Below are positions 1-5,877 of a stretch of DNA of 5,877 nucleotides, one piece after another. This DNA is from Bacteroidota bacterium (GTDB lineage: Bacteria; Bacteroidota; Bacteroidia; Chitinophagales; Chitinophagaceae). The notes beneath the pieces are model-generated. The model saw nothing but the letters and a program-made list of their open reading frames with translations. It had not been told where the DNA came from and did not search any database. Each line of letters begins with the position of its first letter. The stretch's first letter is position 1. Made by a program: the position numbers and the translations under genes. Where the stretch lies: NCBI GenBank assembly GCA_947462495.1, contig CANHOY010000111.1:1-5877 (forward strand), given 5' to 3'.

Positions 1-184
1 CTGCTTCTATGATGGTTTGTATATACTCTTTACCTTCTTCATCTATATTCACCCATTTAACCGTCCCGGATACCAATTGATTGTAGTAGCTACATTCTGC
101 CCCTTCTGAAAATATAACTTCACCCCGAGCTACTTTTTTATATACCGCTCCCCAGGCTAATAAGGTATTGATGTCTATAATCAT
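1..184 (-). CDS. Crp/Fnr-family transcriptional regulator (N-terminal part, cut by window edge)
   Basis: Reading the minus strand from ATG at 184-182 gives an open frame of 61 codons that continues past the left edge. The protein starts MIIDINTLLAWGAVYKKVAR and then shows the cyclic-nucleotide-binding-like jelly roll typical of Crp/Fnr proteins: G-E-V-I-F-S-E-G (residues 21-28), then LVSGTVKW (37-44), then an acidic turn DEEGKEY (48-54). The C-terminal helix-turn-helix expected for the family lies outside the window. There is only one cysteine so far (C31) and no N-terminal Cys cluster of the kind that holds the FNR iron-sulphur centre. The gene is divergent from the nos genes and shares a 243-bp spacer with them, which suggests it regulates the operon (inference). 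Its ligand or sensed signal cannot be told from this part. The start is the first ATG before the conserved fold; no Shine-Dalgarno is seen, as is normal in Bacteroidota. Confidence 0.85.
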   Translation of the reverse strand, partial: MIIDINTLLAWGAVYKKVARGEVIFSEGAECSYYNQLVSGTVKWVNIDEEGKEYIQTIIEA

Positions 185-205
185 ATTTCTATTTTGAATA
201 GATGG

Positions 206-213
206 CTAAACTA
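206..213 (-). promoter_or_regulatory. Possible Bacteroidota -7 element for the Crp/Fnr gene
   Basis: The minus strand reads TAGTTTAG, matching five of the six fixed positions of the Bacteroidota -7 consensus TAnnTTTG. Transcription would start near 199-202, about 15-18 bases before the ATG at 184. No convincing -33 TTTG is seen at the right distance. The centre of the dyad at 236-249 would fall about 41-43 bp upstream of such a start, the usual place for a Crp/Fnr-type activator. A small dyad (AACTA-N5-TAGTT, 209-223) overlaps it. This is a weak motif in an A/T-rich region. Confidence 0.3.
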
Positions 214-235
214 TTTTTTAGTTCATAATTAAAGT

Positions 236-249
236 ATGACTCTTATCAT
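236..249. promoter_or_regulatory. Crp/Fnr-type dyad 1 (candidate operator)
   Basis: The sequence ATGACTCTTATCAT has half-sites ATGA and TCAT separated by six bases, the TGA-N6-TCA geometry shared by FNR (TTGAT-N4-ATCAA) and CRP (TGTGA-N6-TCACA) sites. The outer four bases of each arm are perfectly inverted; the fifth position (C/A) is not. It lies in the divergent spacer next to a Crp/Fnr-family gene, 52 bp from that gene's ATG. Binding is inferred, not shown. Confidence 0.5.
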
Positions 250-255
250 TATGCT

Positions 256-271
256 TATGATAAAGATCATA
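256..271. promoter_or_regulatory. Crp/Fnr-type dyad 2 (candidate operator)
   Basis: The sequence TATGATAAAGATCATA is a perfect inverted repeat of six bases per arm (TATGAT / ATCATA) around a four-base centre. It has the same TGA-N6-TCA spacing as FNR sites but with an ATGAT rather than a TTGAT half-site. Its centre (263.5) is 21 bp from the centre of dyad 1 (242.5), about two helical turns, so bound dimers would sit on the same face of the DNA. It is the best-formed palindrome in the spacer. Confidence 0.55.
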
Positions 272-355
272 TATATAGTATAAGGCTTGTAATTGATTGA
301 GCGTCAGTATTGATATGGATAAGCCTAATTCATTTAATGTTTTTTTAATTTTTAT

Positions 356-371
356 TATGAGGCTACGCATA
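356..371. promoter_or_regulatory. Degenerate Crp/Fnr-like dyad 3, nos-proximal
   Basis: The sequence TATGAGGCTACGCATA pairs at five of six arm positions (TATGAG / CGCATA) around a four-base centre and keeps the ATGA...CAT layout of the two upstream dyads, with one mismatch (A360/G367). Its centre is about 41 bp upstream of the start predicted from the -7-like element at 393-400. This could be a low-affinity site for activation of the nos operon. It is weaker than the other two and could be chance. Confidence 0.3.
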
Positions 372-392
372 AAAACTAGAATGCTCTTGTTT

Positions 393-400
393 TAATCTTG
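393..400 (+). promoter_or_regulatory. Possible -7 element for the nos operon
   Basis: TAATCTTG matches five of six fixed positions of the Bacteroidota TAnnTTTG -7 box. A start near 404-407 would leave a leader of roughly 20 bases before the ATG at 428. No -33 TTTG lies at 19-21 bases upstream, which would fit a promoter depending on an activator bound at the dyad at 356-371. The call rests on one short motif in A/T-rich DNA. Confidence 0.3.
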
Positions 401-427
401 CATATTCAATCATTAAAATAGATCAGT

Positions 428-892
428 ATGAAAAAAACGCTCTCCATTATGATGACCTTAATAATGTTATATGCTTGTGGTGGACAAGAAGCTGCCCCTC
501 CTTCAAGCAATACAATTAACATCGAGGCTAATTCAAGTGCATCTTATGATCCGCAAAGAGGGGAAGGGAAATTTACAAAAGTAAATATTGCTCCTGCCAT
601 TGATGAAAAACTCGTTCAAGCAGGTACCAAGGTTTATGCAGTTAAATGTAGTGCTTGTCATAAACTTACTGATGAAAAATTAGTGGGTCCAGGTTGGAAG
701 GGGGTAACTCAAAGGTTTAAACCTGAATGGATCATGAATTTTGTTACCAATACAGAGGCGATGCTCAATAAGGATCCTAAAGCGCAAGCGCAATTAGAAA
801 TTTGTTTGGTACGTATGCCCAATCAAAATGTGAGCGATGATGATGCGCGAAATATTTATGAGTTTATGCGTAAAAATGATTTAAAAAAATAA
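428..892 (+). CDS. Mono-haem c-type cytochrome lipoprotein, probable electron donor to NosZ
   Basis: This 154-residue protein begins with a lipoprotein signal (MKKTLSIMM...LIMLYAC). The lipobox-like LYAC puts the lipid-bearing cysteine at C17, followed by a flexible Ala/Pro/Ser/Asn-rich linker to about residue 45. The cytochrome domain has one haem-binding CSACH motif (C74, C77, H78), a typical following stretch KLTDEKLVGPGWKGV, and a candidate sixth ligand M130 in VRMPNQ. The C-terminal helix NIYEFMRK ends the fold in the usual way for class I cytochromes c. It is the first gene of the cluster, 38 bp ahead of nosZ. Small cytochromes c are common partners of clade II NosZ, so a role in passing electrons to the CuA site is likely but inferred. 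The protein should be anchored in a membrane and face the periplasm. The start is the first ATG preceding the signal peptide. Confidence 0.9.
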   Translation: MKKTLSIMMTLIMLYACGGQEAAPPSSNTINIEANSSASYDPQRGEGKFTKVNIAPAIDEKLVQAGTKVYAVKCSACHKLTDEKLVGPGWKGVTQRFKPEWIMNFVTNTEAMLNKDPKAQAQLEICLVRMPNQNVSDDDARNIYEFMRKNDLKK

Positions 893-930
893 TCAAAAAA
901 GAAAAATATTTTAAACTTCAAATACATAAT

Positions 931-2949
931 ATGAAAAATTTAAATTTTAAACATTGGCTATTTATTTCAATTGCTTTTGTTTTTTTACTAGGTTCTTGTA
1001 AGCCTAAAAATGCAAGCAATACTATCAGTGCTGATGCGGCTGCAAAAGCTTATGTGGCGCCAGGCAAATATGATGAATTTTATAATTTTGTTTCTGGCGG
1101 CTTTAGTGGCCAGATGAGCGCATATGGGTTGCCTTCAGGTAGGTTATTAAGAGTGATTCCAGTTTTTTCGGTGGACCCAGAAAAAGGATATGGATTTAGT
1201 GAAGAAACAAAACCGATGCTTAATACTTCTCATGGTTTTGTTCCTTGGGACGATTTACATCATGTGCAACTTTCTAAAACAAATGGTGATTATGATGGGA
1301 AATGGGTTTTTGGAAATGCGAATAATACACCTAGGGTGGCGCGTATTGATTTAAAAACCTTTAGAACTGCAGAAATTATTGAATTACCCAATAGTGCAGG
1401 CAATCACTCCTCTCCTTTTTTAACAGAAAACACAGAATACGTTGTGGCTGGAACTAGGTTTAGTGTTCCTCCAGATGATGCAAATGGAGATGTCCCCATT
1501 AATACGTATAAGAAGAACTTTAAAGGAACTCTAAGTTTCATTAGTGTGAAAAAAGAAGATGGTAAAATGGAATTGGCTTTTCAAATTCAATGTCCTGGTT
1601 TTAATTTTGATTTAAGTAGAGCAGGGAAAGGCGTTTCACATGGTTGGTTTTTCTTTTCTTGCTATAATACTGAACAAGCAAATACTTTATTAGAAGTAAA
1701 TTCATCCCAAAAGGATAAAGATTTTATATTGGCAGTGAATTGGAAAAAAGCAGAAGAATATTTAAAAGCTGGTAAAGGAAGAAAACAAACAGTACGTTAT
1801 GCGCATAACACCTACAATGAATCCACTCATACAGCTACTTCTGAAATTAAAACAGAAGTAATTGTACTTGATTCAAAAGAATTAAAAGATTTGTGTTATT
1901 TTATTCCATGTCCTAAATCACCACACGGTTGTGATGTGAGTCCTACAGGTGAATATATTGTAGGAAGTGGAAAGTTAGCGGCTATTATTCCGGTTTTTGG
2001 GTTTAATAAAATGCTTAAAACCATTCAAGCTAAAGATTTCATTGGCAATTTTGAAGGAATCCCAGTATTAAAATATGAATCTGTATTATATGGAGAAGTT
2101 AAAAAGCCAGGATTAGGCCCATTACATACAGAATTTGATAATAAGGGGAATGCCTATACCTCATTCTTTGTTTCTTCTGAAGTGGTAAAATGGAATATTA
2201 AAGATTTAAAAGTGTTGGACAGGGTGCCAACCTATTATTCGGTAGGTCATTTAACAGTTGCGGGCGGTGATACAAAAACTCCTAATGGGAAATATTTAGT
2301 AGCGTATAATAAAATTACAAAAGATAGATATTTACCCACTGGTCCTGAGCTTTCTCAAAGTGCTCAATTGTATGATATCAGTGGCGATAAAATGCAGCTC
2401 ATTTTAGATTTTCCAACGATTGGAGAGCCACATTATGCTCAAATAGCACCTGCAGATTTAATAAAAAATAATAGCACTAAATTCTACAAATTAGATGAGA
2501 ACAAGCATAAATATGCATCTATTGGGGAAGGAACTACTAAGGTGGTTCGTGAAGGGAAAACAGTTCATATATATATGACAGCTATTCGATCACACTTTTC
2601 ACCAGACAATATTGAAGGCATTAAATTGGGAGATGAGGTCTATTTCCATGTAACTAATTTAGAGCAAGATTGGGATGTGCCCCATGGATTTGGAATTAAG
2701 GGGGCGGCTAATGCAGAATTATTAATAATGCCAGGTGAAACTCAAACTTTAAAGTGGACACCTGATCGTGTAGGGATGGTACCTATTTATTGTACCGATT
2801 TTTGTAGTGCTTTACATCAGGAAATGCAAGGTTATGTTAGAGTTTCTCCAGCCGGGAGTAATGTCCCTTTAACTTTTAGCTTAGGTACGAATATGCCTAA
2901 AGTAGATGGAGAAGAAAAAGTAGAAGAAAAAGAAAAGAATAAGAAATAA
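931..2949 (+). CDS. nosZ: Nitrous oxide reductase NosZ, clade II (Sec-type lipoprotein)
   Basis: This periplasmic copper enzyme reduces N2O to N2 and is the terminal step of denitrification or N2O respiration. The 672-residue protein has a Sec/lipoprotein signal (hydrophobic to L20, lipobox LGSC, C23) and no twin-arginine motif, which is characteristic of clade II. The N-terminal seven-bladed propeller carries the seven CuZ histidines by alignment of motifs: H110 and H111 (DDLHHVQ), H159 (GNHSS), H332 (SPHGCDVSP), H398 (GPLHTEF), H440 (SVGHL) and H501 (GEPHYAQ). The C-terminal cupredoxin domain has the CuA ligands H585 (VPHGF), C621 and C625 (CTDFC), H629 and M632 (LHQEM). The residue between the cysteines is Asp where clade I enzymes have Trp. 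The protein ends in a Lys/Glu-rich tail (about 657-672). All metal ligands are present, so the enzyme looks functional. The neighbouring nosL, nosD and nosF fit its copper maturation. Confidence 0.98.
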   Translation: MKNLNFKHWLFISIAFVFLLGSCKPKNASNTISADAAAKAYVAPGKYDEFYNFVSGGFSGQMSAYGLPSGRLLRVIPVFSVDPEKGYGFSEETKPMLNTSHGFVPWDDLHHVQLSKTNGDYDGKWVFGNANNTPRVARIDLKTFRTAEIIELPNSAGNHSSPFLTENTEYVVAGTRFSVPPDDANGDVPINTYKKNFKGTLSFISVKKEDGKMELAFQIQCPGFNFDLSRAGKGVSHGWFFFSCYNTEQANTLLEVNSSQKDKDFILAVNWKKAEEYLKAGKGRKQTVRYAHNTYNESTHTATSEIKTEVIVLDSKELKDLCYFIPCPKSPHGCDVSPTGEYIVGSGKLAAIIPVFGFNKMLKTIQAKDFIGNFEGIPVLKYESVLYGEVKKPGLGPLHTEFDNKGNAYTSFFVSSEVVKWNIKDLKVLDRVPTYYSVGHLTVAGGDTKTPNGKYLVAYNKITKDRYLPTGPELSQSAQLYDISGDKMQLILDFPTIGEPHYAQIAPADLIKNNSTKFYKLDENKHKYASIGEGTTKVVREGKTVHIYMTAIRSHFSPDNIEGIKLGDEVYFHVTNLEQDWDVPHGFGIKGAANAELLIMPGETQTLKWTPDRVGMVPIYCTDFCSALHQEMQGYVRVSPAGSNVPLTFSLGTNMPKVDGEEKVEEKEKNKK

Positions 2950-2956
2950 TAAATAC

Positions 2957-2993
2957 TACTAGAGGGCCTTCCCCTAAATAAGACCCTCTAGTA
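2957..2993 (+). terminator. Strong stem-loop after nosZ (partial terminator or mRNA-stability element)
   Basis: TACTAGAGGG (2957-2966) and CCCTCTAGTA (2984-2993) form a perfect 10-bp stem, and three more pairs can form inside after one mismatch (2968-2970 with 2980-2982). It begins seven bases after the nosZ stop, in the 71-bp gap before the next gene. It is not followed by a clean T tract (ACATTATTAG...), so a full intrinsic terminator is doubtful. Attenuation, or protection of the nosZ 3' end after processing, would both make nosZ transcript more abundant than the maturation genes. The inner AGGG (2963-2966) could instead pair with CCCT (2972-2975). Confidence 0.55.
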
Positions 2994-3020
2994 CATTATT
3001 AGAATTTTAATATTATTTTA

Positions 3021-4049
3021 ATGAACGCTAATAAATTAAATAAAATTAGTCGCGTTATTTTAGTTCTCTGCGCTATTTTATTAATCATCGTTTTATATGT
3101 GCCCATGTGGACTATTGAATTAAATGCACCACAATATCCAGAAGGATTAGGCCTATCTATTTATGCCAACAAACTTGGGGGTAATTTGGATATTATTAAT
3201 GGATTGAATCATTATATTGGGATGAAAACTTTGCATGAGAAAGATTTTGTAGAATTTACTGTATTACCTTATTGTATAGTTTTTTTCTCCATCTTTTGTT
3301 TAGCTGCAGCAATTATTGCCAGAAAAAAATTATTATATGCGCTATTGATTGTTTTTATTTCATTTGGGATGATTGCCATGGCTGATTTTTGGAGATGGGA
3401 GTATAATTATGGGCATGAGCTTAATCCTGACGCAGCCATCAAAGTTCCTGGCATGTCTTATCAACCGCCATTAATAGGATATAAACAACTATTAAACTTT
3501 GGTGCTTATTCAATGCCAGATGTGGGTGGTTGGATATTTATTGTAGTAGGTATTTTATTATTGACTATTTCTTTGATAGCATTCAAACAAAGAGTAAGCG
3601 TCACCAGTATATTGAACAACTACAAGGCTAGTGCATTGGGTATTCTATTTTTAATTTTTTCTTCAATTGCATGCACAAGCATTCCTGAAAAAATTAATAT
3701 TGGTAAAGATACTTGTGTCTTTTGCAAAATGACTGTTACGGATAATAGGTATGGGGCTGTATTAATTTCAATAAAGGGAAAATCCTATATTTTCGATGAT
3801 GAACAATGCCTTATTTCTTATTTACATAGTGATAAAATTACTATAGCCAACGTTAATGCTATTTACGTTATTGATTATATAGGAAATCACTTACTACTGA
3901 ATGCAGATGAGGCATTTATTGTAAAAAGTAAGGAACTTCATGGACCTATGAATGGGACTTTTGCAGCCTTTTCAAATAAAGATAGTGCTACTAATTACAT
4001 TAAAATGAATACAGGTAGCCTAGTCACTGTGAAAGAAATGACACAATGA
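3021..4049 (+). CDS. nosL: NosB-like membrane domain fused to copper chaperone NosL
   Basis: The 342-residue protein has two parts. Residues 1-190 form a polytopic membrane module with helices at about 11-29, 80-100, 103-121 and 169-187. Between them are polar, conserved-looking loops: VPMWTIELNAPQYPEGL (27-43), LNHYIGM (62-68) and DFWRWEYNYGHELNP (122-136). Its place directly after nosZ and its topology suggest the membrane protein NosB of clade II clusters, whose role is unknown (inference). A hydrophobic segment at 203-217 then leads to SIAC (C218), like a lipoprotein signal, followed by a NosL domain with CVFCKM (C232, C235, M237), SYIFDDEQC (255-263) and GPMNGTFAAF (308-317). NosL delivers Cu(I) for NosZ assembly. 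The frame is continuous, with no Met near the junction; a TTG at residue 205 is the only obvious alternative start for a separate NosL. The stop overlaps nosD by ATGA. Confidence 0.87.
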   Translation: MNANKLNKISRVILVLCAILLIIVLYVPMWTIELNAPQYPEGLGLSIYANKLGGNLDIINGLNHYIGMKTLHEKDFVEFTVLPYCIVFFSIFCLAAAIIARKKLLYALLIVFISFGMIAMADFWRWEYNYGHELNPDAAIKVPGMSYQPPLIGYKQLLNFGAYSMPDVGGWIFIVVGILLLTISLIAFKQRVSVTSILNNYKASALGILFLIFSSIACTSIPEKINIGKDTCVFCKMTVTDNRYGAVLISIKGKSYIFDDEQCLISYLHSDKITIANVNAIYVIDYIGNHLLLNADEAFIVKSKELHGPMNGTFAAFSNKDSATNYIKMNTGSLVTVKEMTQ

Positions 4050-5278
4050 AAAAAACGGTAATTATACTCTTGACTCTTTTATATTGGAATGGGATACTTG
4101 CAAATATTATTTTAGTTGGACCTAGTAAAAAGATACAAACCATTAAACAGGCAATTGCCCTTGCCCAAAATGGCGATACGATATTAGTTACGCCAGGAAC
4201 GTATAGGGAAGGAAATTTAATTATCGCTAAACAGCTTACTTTAAAAGGGTTAAATTATCCAGTTTTAGATGGACAAAATAGGTTCGAAGTATTATCCATC
4301 AAATCGAACAATGTGGTGGTGGATGGCTTCAAAATTATACACTCTGGCGTATCCAATATTGATGATTATGCTGGCATAAAAGTATACGATAGTAGAGAGG
4401 TGGAGATAAAAAATAATATCCTTGAGGATACCTACTTTGGTATTTATCTGCAATATGCAAAAAAATGCATGATAGCCAATAATCAATTAACTGCCTATAA
4501 TAATAATGAACAAGAAAGTGGTAACGGAATACATTGTTGGAAATCGGATAGCTTGAATATTGTGGGCAATAAGGTAACTGGACATAGAGATGGTATTTAT
4601 TTTGAATTTGTAACCAATTCTTTAATTAAGCAAAATCTATCCTTTAATAATATTAGATATGGTTTACATTTTATGTTTTCTAACAATGATACTTATGTAA
4701 CTAATTCTTTTTTAGGCAATGGAGCAGGGGTGGCAGTAATGTATTCGAATAAAGTAAAAATGCTCAACAATACTTTTAAAGAAAATTGGGGTGATGCGGC
4801 TTATGGACTTTTGCTTAAAGAAATTTCAGACAGCCGTATCATTGGAAATTATTTTGAGAAAAATACAAGTGGTATATATTTAGAAGGCGCTTCTAGAGTA
4901 AAAATGAATCACAATGAGTTTAAAAATAATGGCTGGGCTATGAAAATACAAGCAAGTTGTATGGACATCGTTGTGGAGGAGAATAATTTTGTTGGAAACA
5001 CTTTTGATGTAGGAACCAATGGAAGCTTGGTTTTAAACAGTTTTAATCGCAATTATTGGGATAAATATGAAGGCTACGACATAAATAGAGACAAGGTAGG
5101 GGATATTCCCTATAGACCGGTGAGTATGTATTCGATGATTGTAGAAAAAAATCCACCTGCTATGATGTTGTTTAGAAGCTTTATAACTTCTTTATTAGAT
5201 AAAACTGAAAAATTAATTCCGAGTTTAACCCCTGAAAATTTAAAAGACAATACCCCTTTAATGCATAAGGCATTTTAA
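4046..5278 (+). CDS. nosD: NosD, periplasmic beta-helix maturation protein for NosZ
   Basis: NosD works with the NosFY ABC transporter to assemble the CuZ site of NosZ in the periplasm. The 410-residue protein has a Sec signal (MKKTVIILLTLLYW...GILA, about 1-19). A right-handed parallel beta-helix of the pectate-lyase/CASH type follows. Its first rungs contain IQTIKQAIALAQNGDTILVTPGTY (30-53), then repeating rungs of about 21-29 residues marked by GIYL (132), GIHC (161), GIYF (183), GLHF (206), GVAV (228), GLLL (254), GIYL (276) and the related WAMKIQ (297). The C-terminal signature NYWDKYEGYDINRDKVGD (336-353) followed by IPYRP is typical of NosD. An amphipathic tail with MLFRSFITSLL (374-384) closes the protein. 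Its length is normal for the family. The start overlaps the nosL stop (ATGA), indicating translational coupling, and nosF follows after 10 bp. Confidence 0.96.
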   Translation: MKKTVIILLTLLYWNGILANIILVGPSKKIQTIKQAIALAQNGDTILVTPGTYREGNLIIAKQLTLKGLNYPVLDGQNRFEVLSIKSNNVVVDGFKIIHSGVSNIDDYAGIKVYDSREVEIKNNILEDTYFGIYLQYAKKCMIANNQLTAYNNNEQESGNGIHCWKSDSLNIVGNKVTGHRDGIYFEFVTNSLIKQNLSFNNIRYGLHFMFSNNDTYVTNSFLGNGAGVAVMYSNKVKMLNNTFKENWGDAAYGLLLKEISDSRIIGNYFEKNTSGIYLEGASRVKMNHNEFKNNGWAMKIQASCMDIVVEENNFVGNTFDVGTNGSLVLNSFNRNYWDKYEGYDINRDKVGDIPYRPVSMYSMIVEKNPPAMMLFRSFITSLLDKTEKLIPSLTPENLKDNTPLMHKAF

Positions 5279-5288
5279 TATTACTACT

Positions 5289-5877
5289 ATGATTATTGCA
5301 AATAATGTAACCAAACAATACGGAAAACTTAAAGCATTGGACAATGTCTCTGTTAAATGCAATAAAGGAGAATGTGTTATATTAATTGGTCCCAATGGCA
5401 GTGGTAAAACAACCCTGATCAAATGTATTTTAGGCATGGCCATTCCTGATAGCGGTTTTATTACGTTTAATAATAAAAATATAAGCAAAAACTGGGAATA
5501 TAGAGCAGCTATTGGTTATATGCCTCAGATAGGAAAGTACCCCGAAAATATGACGATAGGGCAAGTGTTGGGTATGATGAAAGATATAAGAGGCGGTGCG
5601 CATACATTAGATGAAGACTTAATTGCTAGTTTTAAACTAAATGTTTTGATGAATAAACGAATGGGCACTTTGTCTGGAGGTACCACACAAAAGGTAAGCG
5701 CAGCCTTGGCCTTTTTATTTAACCCAGCAGTATTAATTTTAGATGAACCAACGGCTGGCTTAGATCCTATTGCTTCAGAAATATTTAAAGAAAAAATTAT
5801 TGCAGAAAAAGAAAAAGGGAAATTAATATTAGTCACCTCGCATGTGTTAAGCGATTTGGATGACCTGGTTTCAGAAG
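5289..5877 (+). CDS. nosF: NosF, ABC transporter ATPase (cut by right edge)
   Basis: The frame from ATG at 5289 is open to the window end: 196 codons plus one base, so the C-terminus is missing. It is a cytoplasmic ABC ATPase with Walker A GPNGSGKTT (34-42), Q-loop Q80 (GYMPQ), signature LSGGTTQK (128-135), Walker B VLILDEP (148-154), D-loop GLD (157-159) and H-loop TSH (H185). All catalytic motifs are intact. Position directly after nosD identifies it as NosF, which powers the NosY permease in maturation of the NosZ CuZ site; the ATPase sequence alone would only say ABC transporter. The start is the first ATG, 10 bp after the nosD stop, and gives the standard N-terminus (MIIANNVTKQYGKLKALDNV). 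nosY would be expected just downstream, outside the window. Confidence 0.94.
   Translation, partial: MIIANNVTKQYGKLKALDNVSVKCNKGECVILIGPNGSGKTTLIKCILGMAIPDSGFITFNNKNISKNWEYRAAIGYMPQIGKYPENMTIGQVLGMMKDIRGGAHTLDEDLIASFKLNVLMNKRMGTLSGGTTQKVSAALAFLFNPAVLILDEPTAGLDPIASEIFKEKIIAEKEKGKLILVTSHVLSDLDDLVSE

Noticed and set aside
243..263. TTATCAT-N7-ATGATAA inverted repeat as a separate operator
   Set aside because: It is made of the right arm of dyad 1 and the left arm of dyad 2; two adjacent sites with standard Crp/Fnr spacing explain it better.
310..323. TTGAT-ATGG-ATAAG as a further FNR site
   Set aside because: The left half is a perfect FNR half-site but the right half lacks the TCA core, so symmetry is too poor.
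893..930. Terminator or second promoter between the cytochrome c gene and nosZ
   Set aside because: The 38-bp gap is plain A/T-rich sequence with no stem of useful stability and no TAnnTTTG-like box; co-transcription is simpler.
4292..4486. Minus-strand open frame of 64 codons inside nosD
   Set aside because: It lies wholly in the antisense of a clear nosD beta-helix, has no recognisable domain and no promoter, and its composition is what an antisense of A/T-rich repeats gives.
5258..5488. Minus-strand open frame of 76 codons across the nosD end and nosF start
   Set aside because: It is antisense to the Walker A region of nosF, and no family is recognisable in the translation.
5525..5836. 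Minus-strand open frame of 103 codons inside nosF
   Set aside because: It is the antisense shadow of the ABC signature and Walker B region, which are strongly coding on the plus strand.
1..5877. tRNA or rRNA genes, insertion sequences, CRISPR repeats, or a new defence system
   Set aside because: No such structures were seen by eye. The genes form a coherent, known N2O-reduction cluster and leave no gene-free stretch above 300 bases.

Overview
The window is the front part of a clade II (atypical, Sec-exported) nitrous oxide reductase (nos) gene cluster. It most likely comes from a member of the Bacteroidota. The evidence is low GC with A/T-rich spacers and no Shine-Dalgarno sequences, lipoprotein-type signal peptides on both the cytochrome c and NosZ, a clade II NosZ (DDLHH and CTDFC motifs), and promoter elements resembling the Bacteroidota TAnnTTTG -7 box. 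I cannot name the genus from the sequence alone.

Layout: (1) 1-184, minus strand: the first 61 codons of a Crp/Fnr-family transcription regulator that runs off the left edge. (2) 185-427: a divergent regulatory spacer. It holds two FNR/CRP-spaced dyads (ATGA-N6-TCAT) 21 bp apart and a third, degenerate dyad nearer the nos genes. Each promoter side has a plausible -7 element about 41-43 bp from a dyad centre. (3) 428-892: a mono-haem c-type cytochrome lipoprotein. (4) 931-2949: nosZ, with all seven CuZ histidines and the CuA ligands present. (5) 2957-2993: a perfect 10-bp stem-loop after nosZ. (6) 3021-4049: a polytopic membrane domain, probably NosB-like, fused in frame to the copper chaperone NosL. 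(7) 4046-5278: nosD, overlapping nosL by ATGA. (8) 5289-5877: nosF, an ABC ATPase cut by the right edge. The genes at 428-5877 all run on the plus strand and look like one operon. The expected next gene, nosY (the permease), would lie beyond the window.

How the parts fit together: NosZ reduces N2O to N2 in the periplasm. The small cytochrome c is a likely electron carrier to the CuA centre. NosL delivers Cu(I). NosD together with the NosF(Y) ABC transporter is needed to assemble CuZ. The divergent Crp/Fnr regulator probably controls the operon, and possibly itself, through the dyads in the shared spacer.

The core is a known pathway. The less ordinary elements are the membrane-domain/NosL fusion with a retained internal lipobox, the helically phased Crp/Fnr-like sites, and the strong hairpin separating nosZ from the maturation genes.
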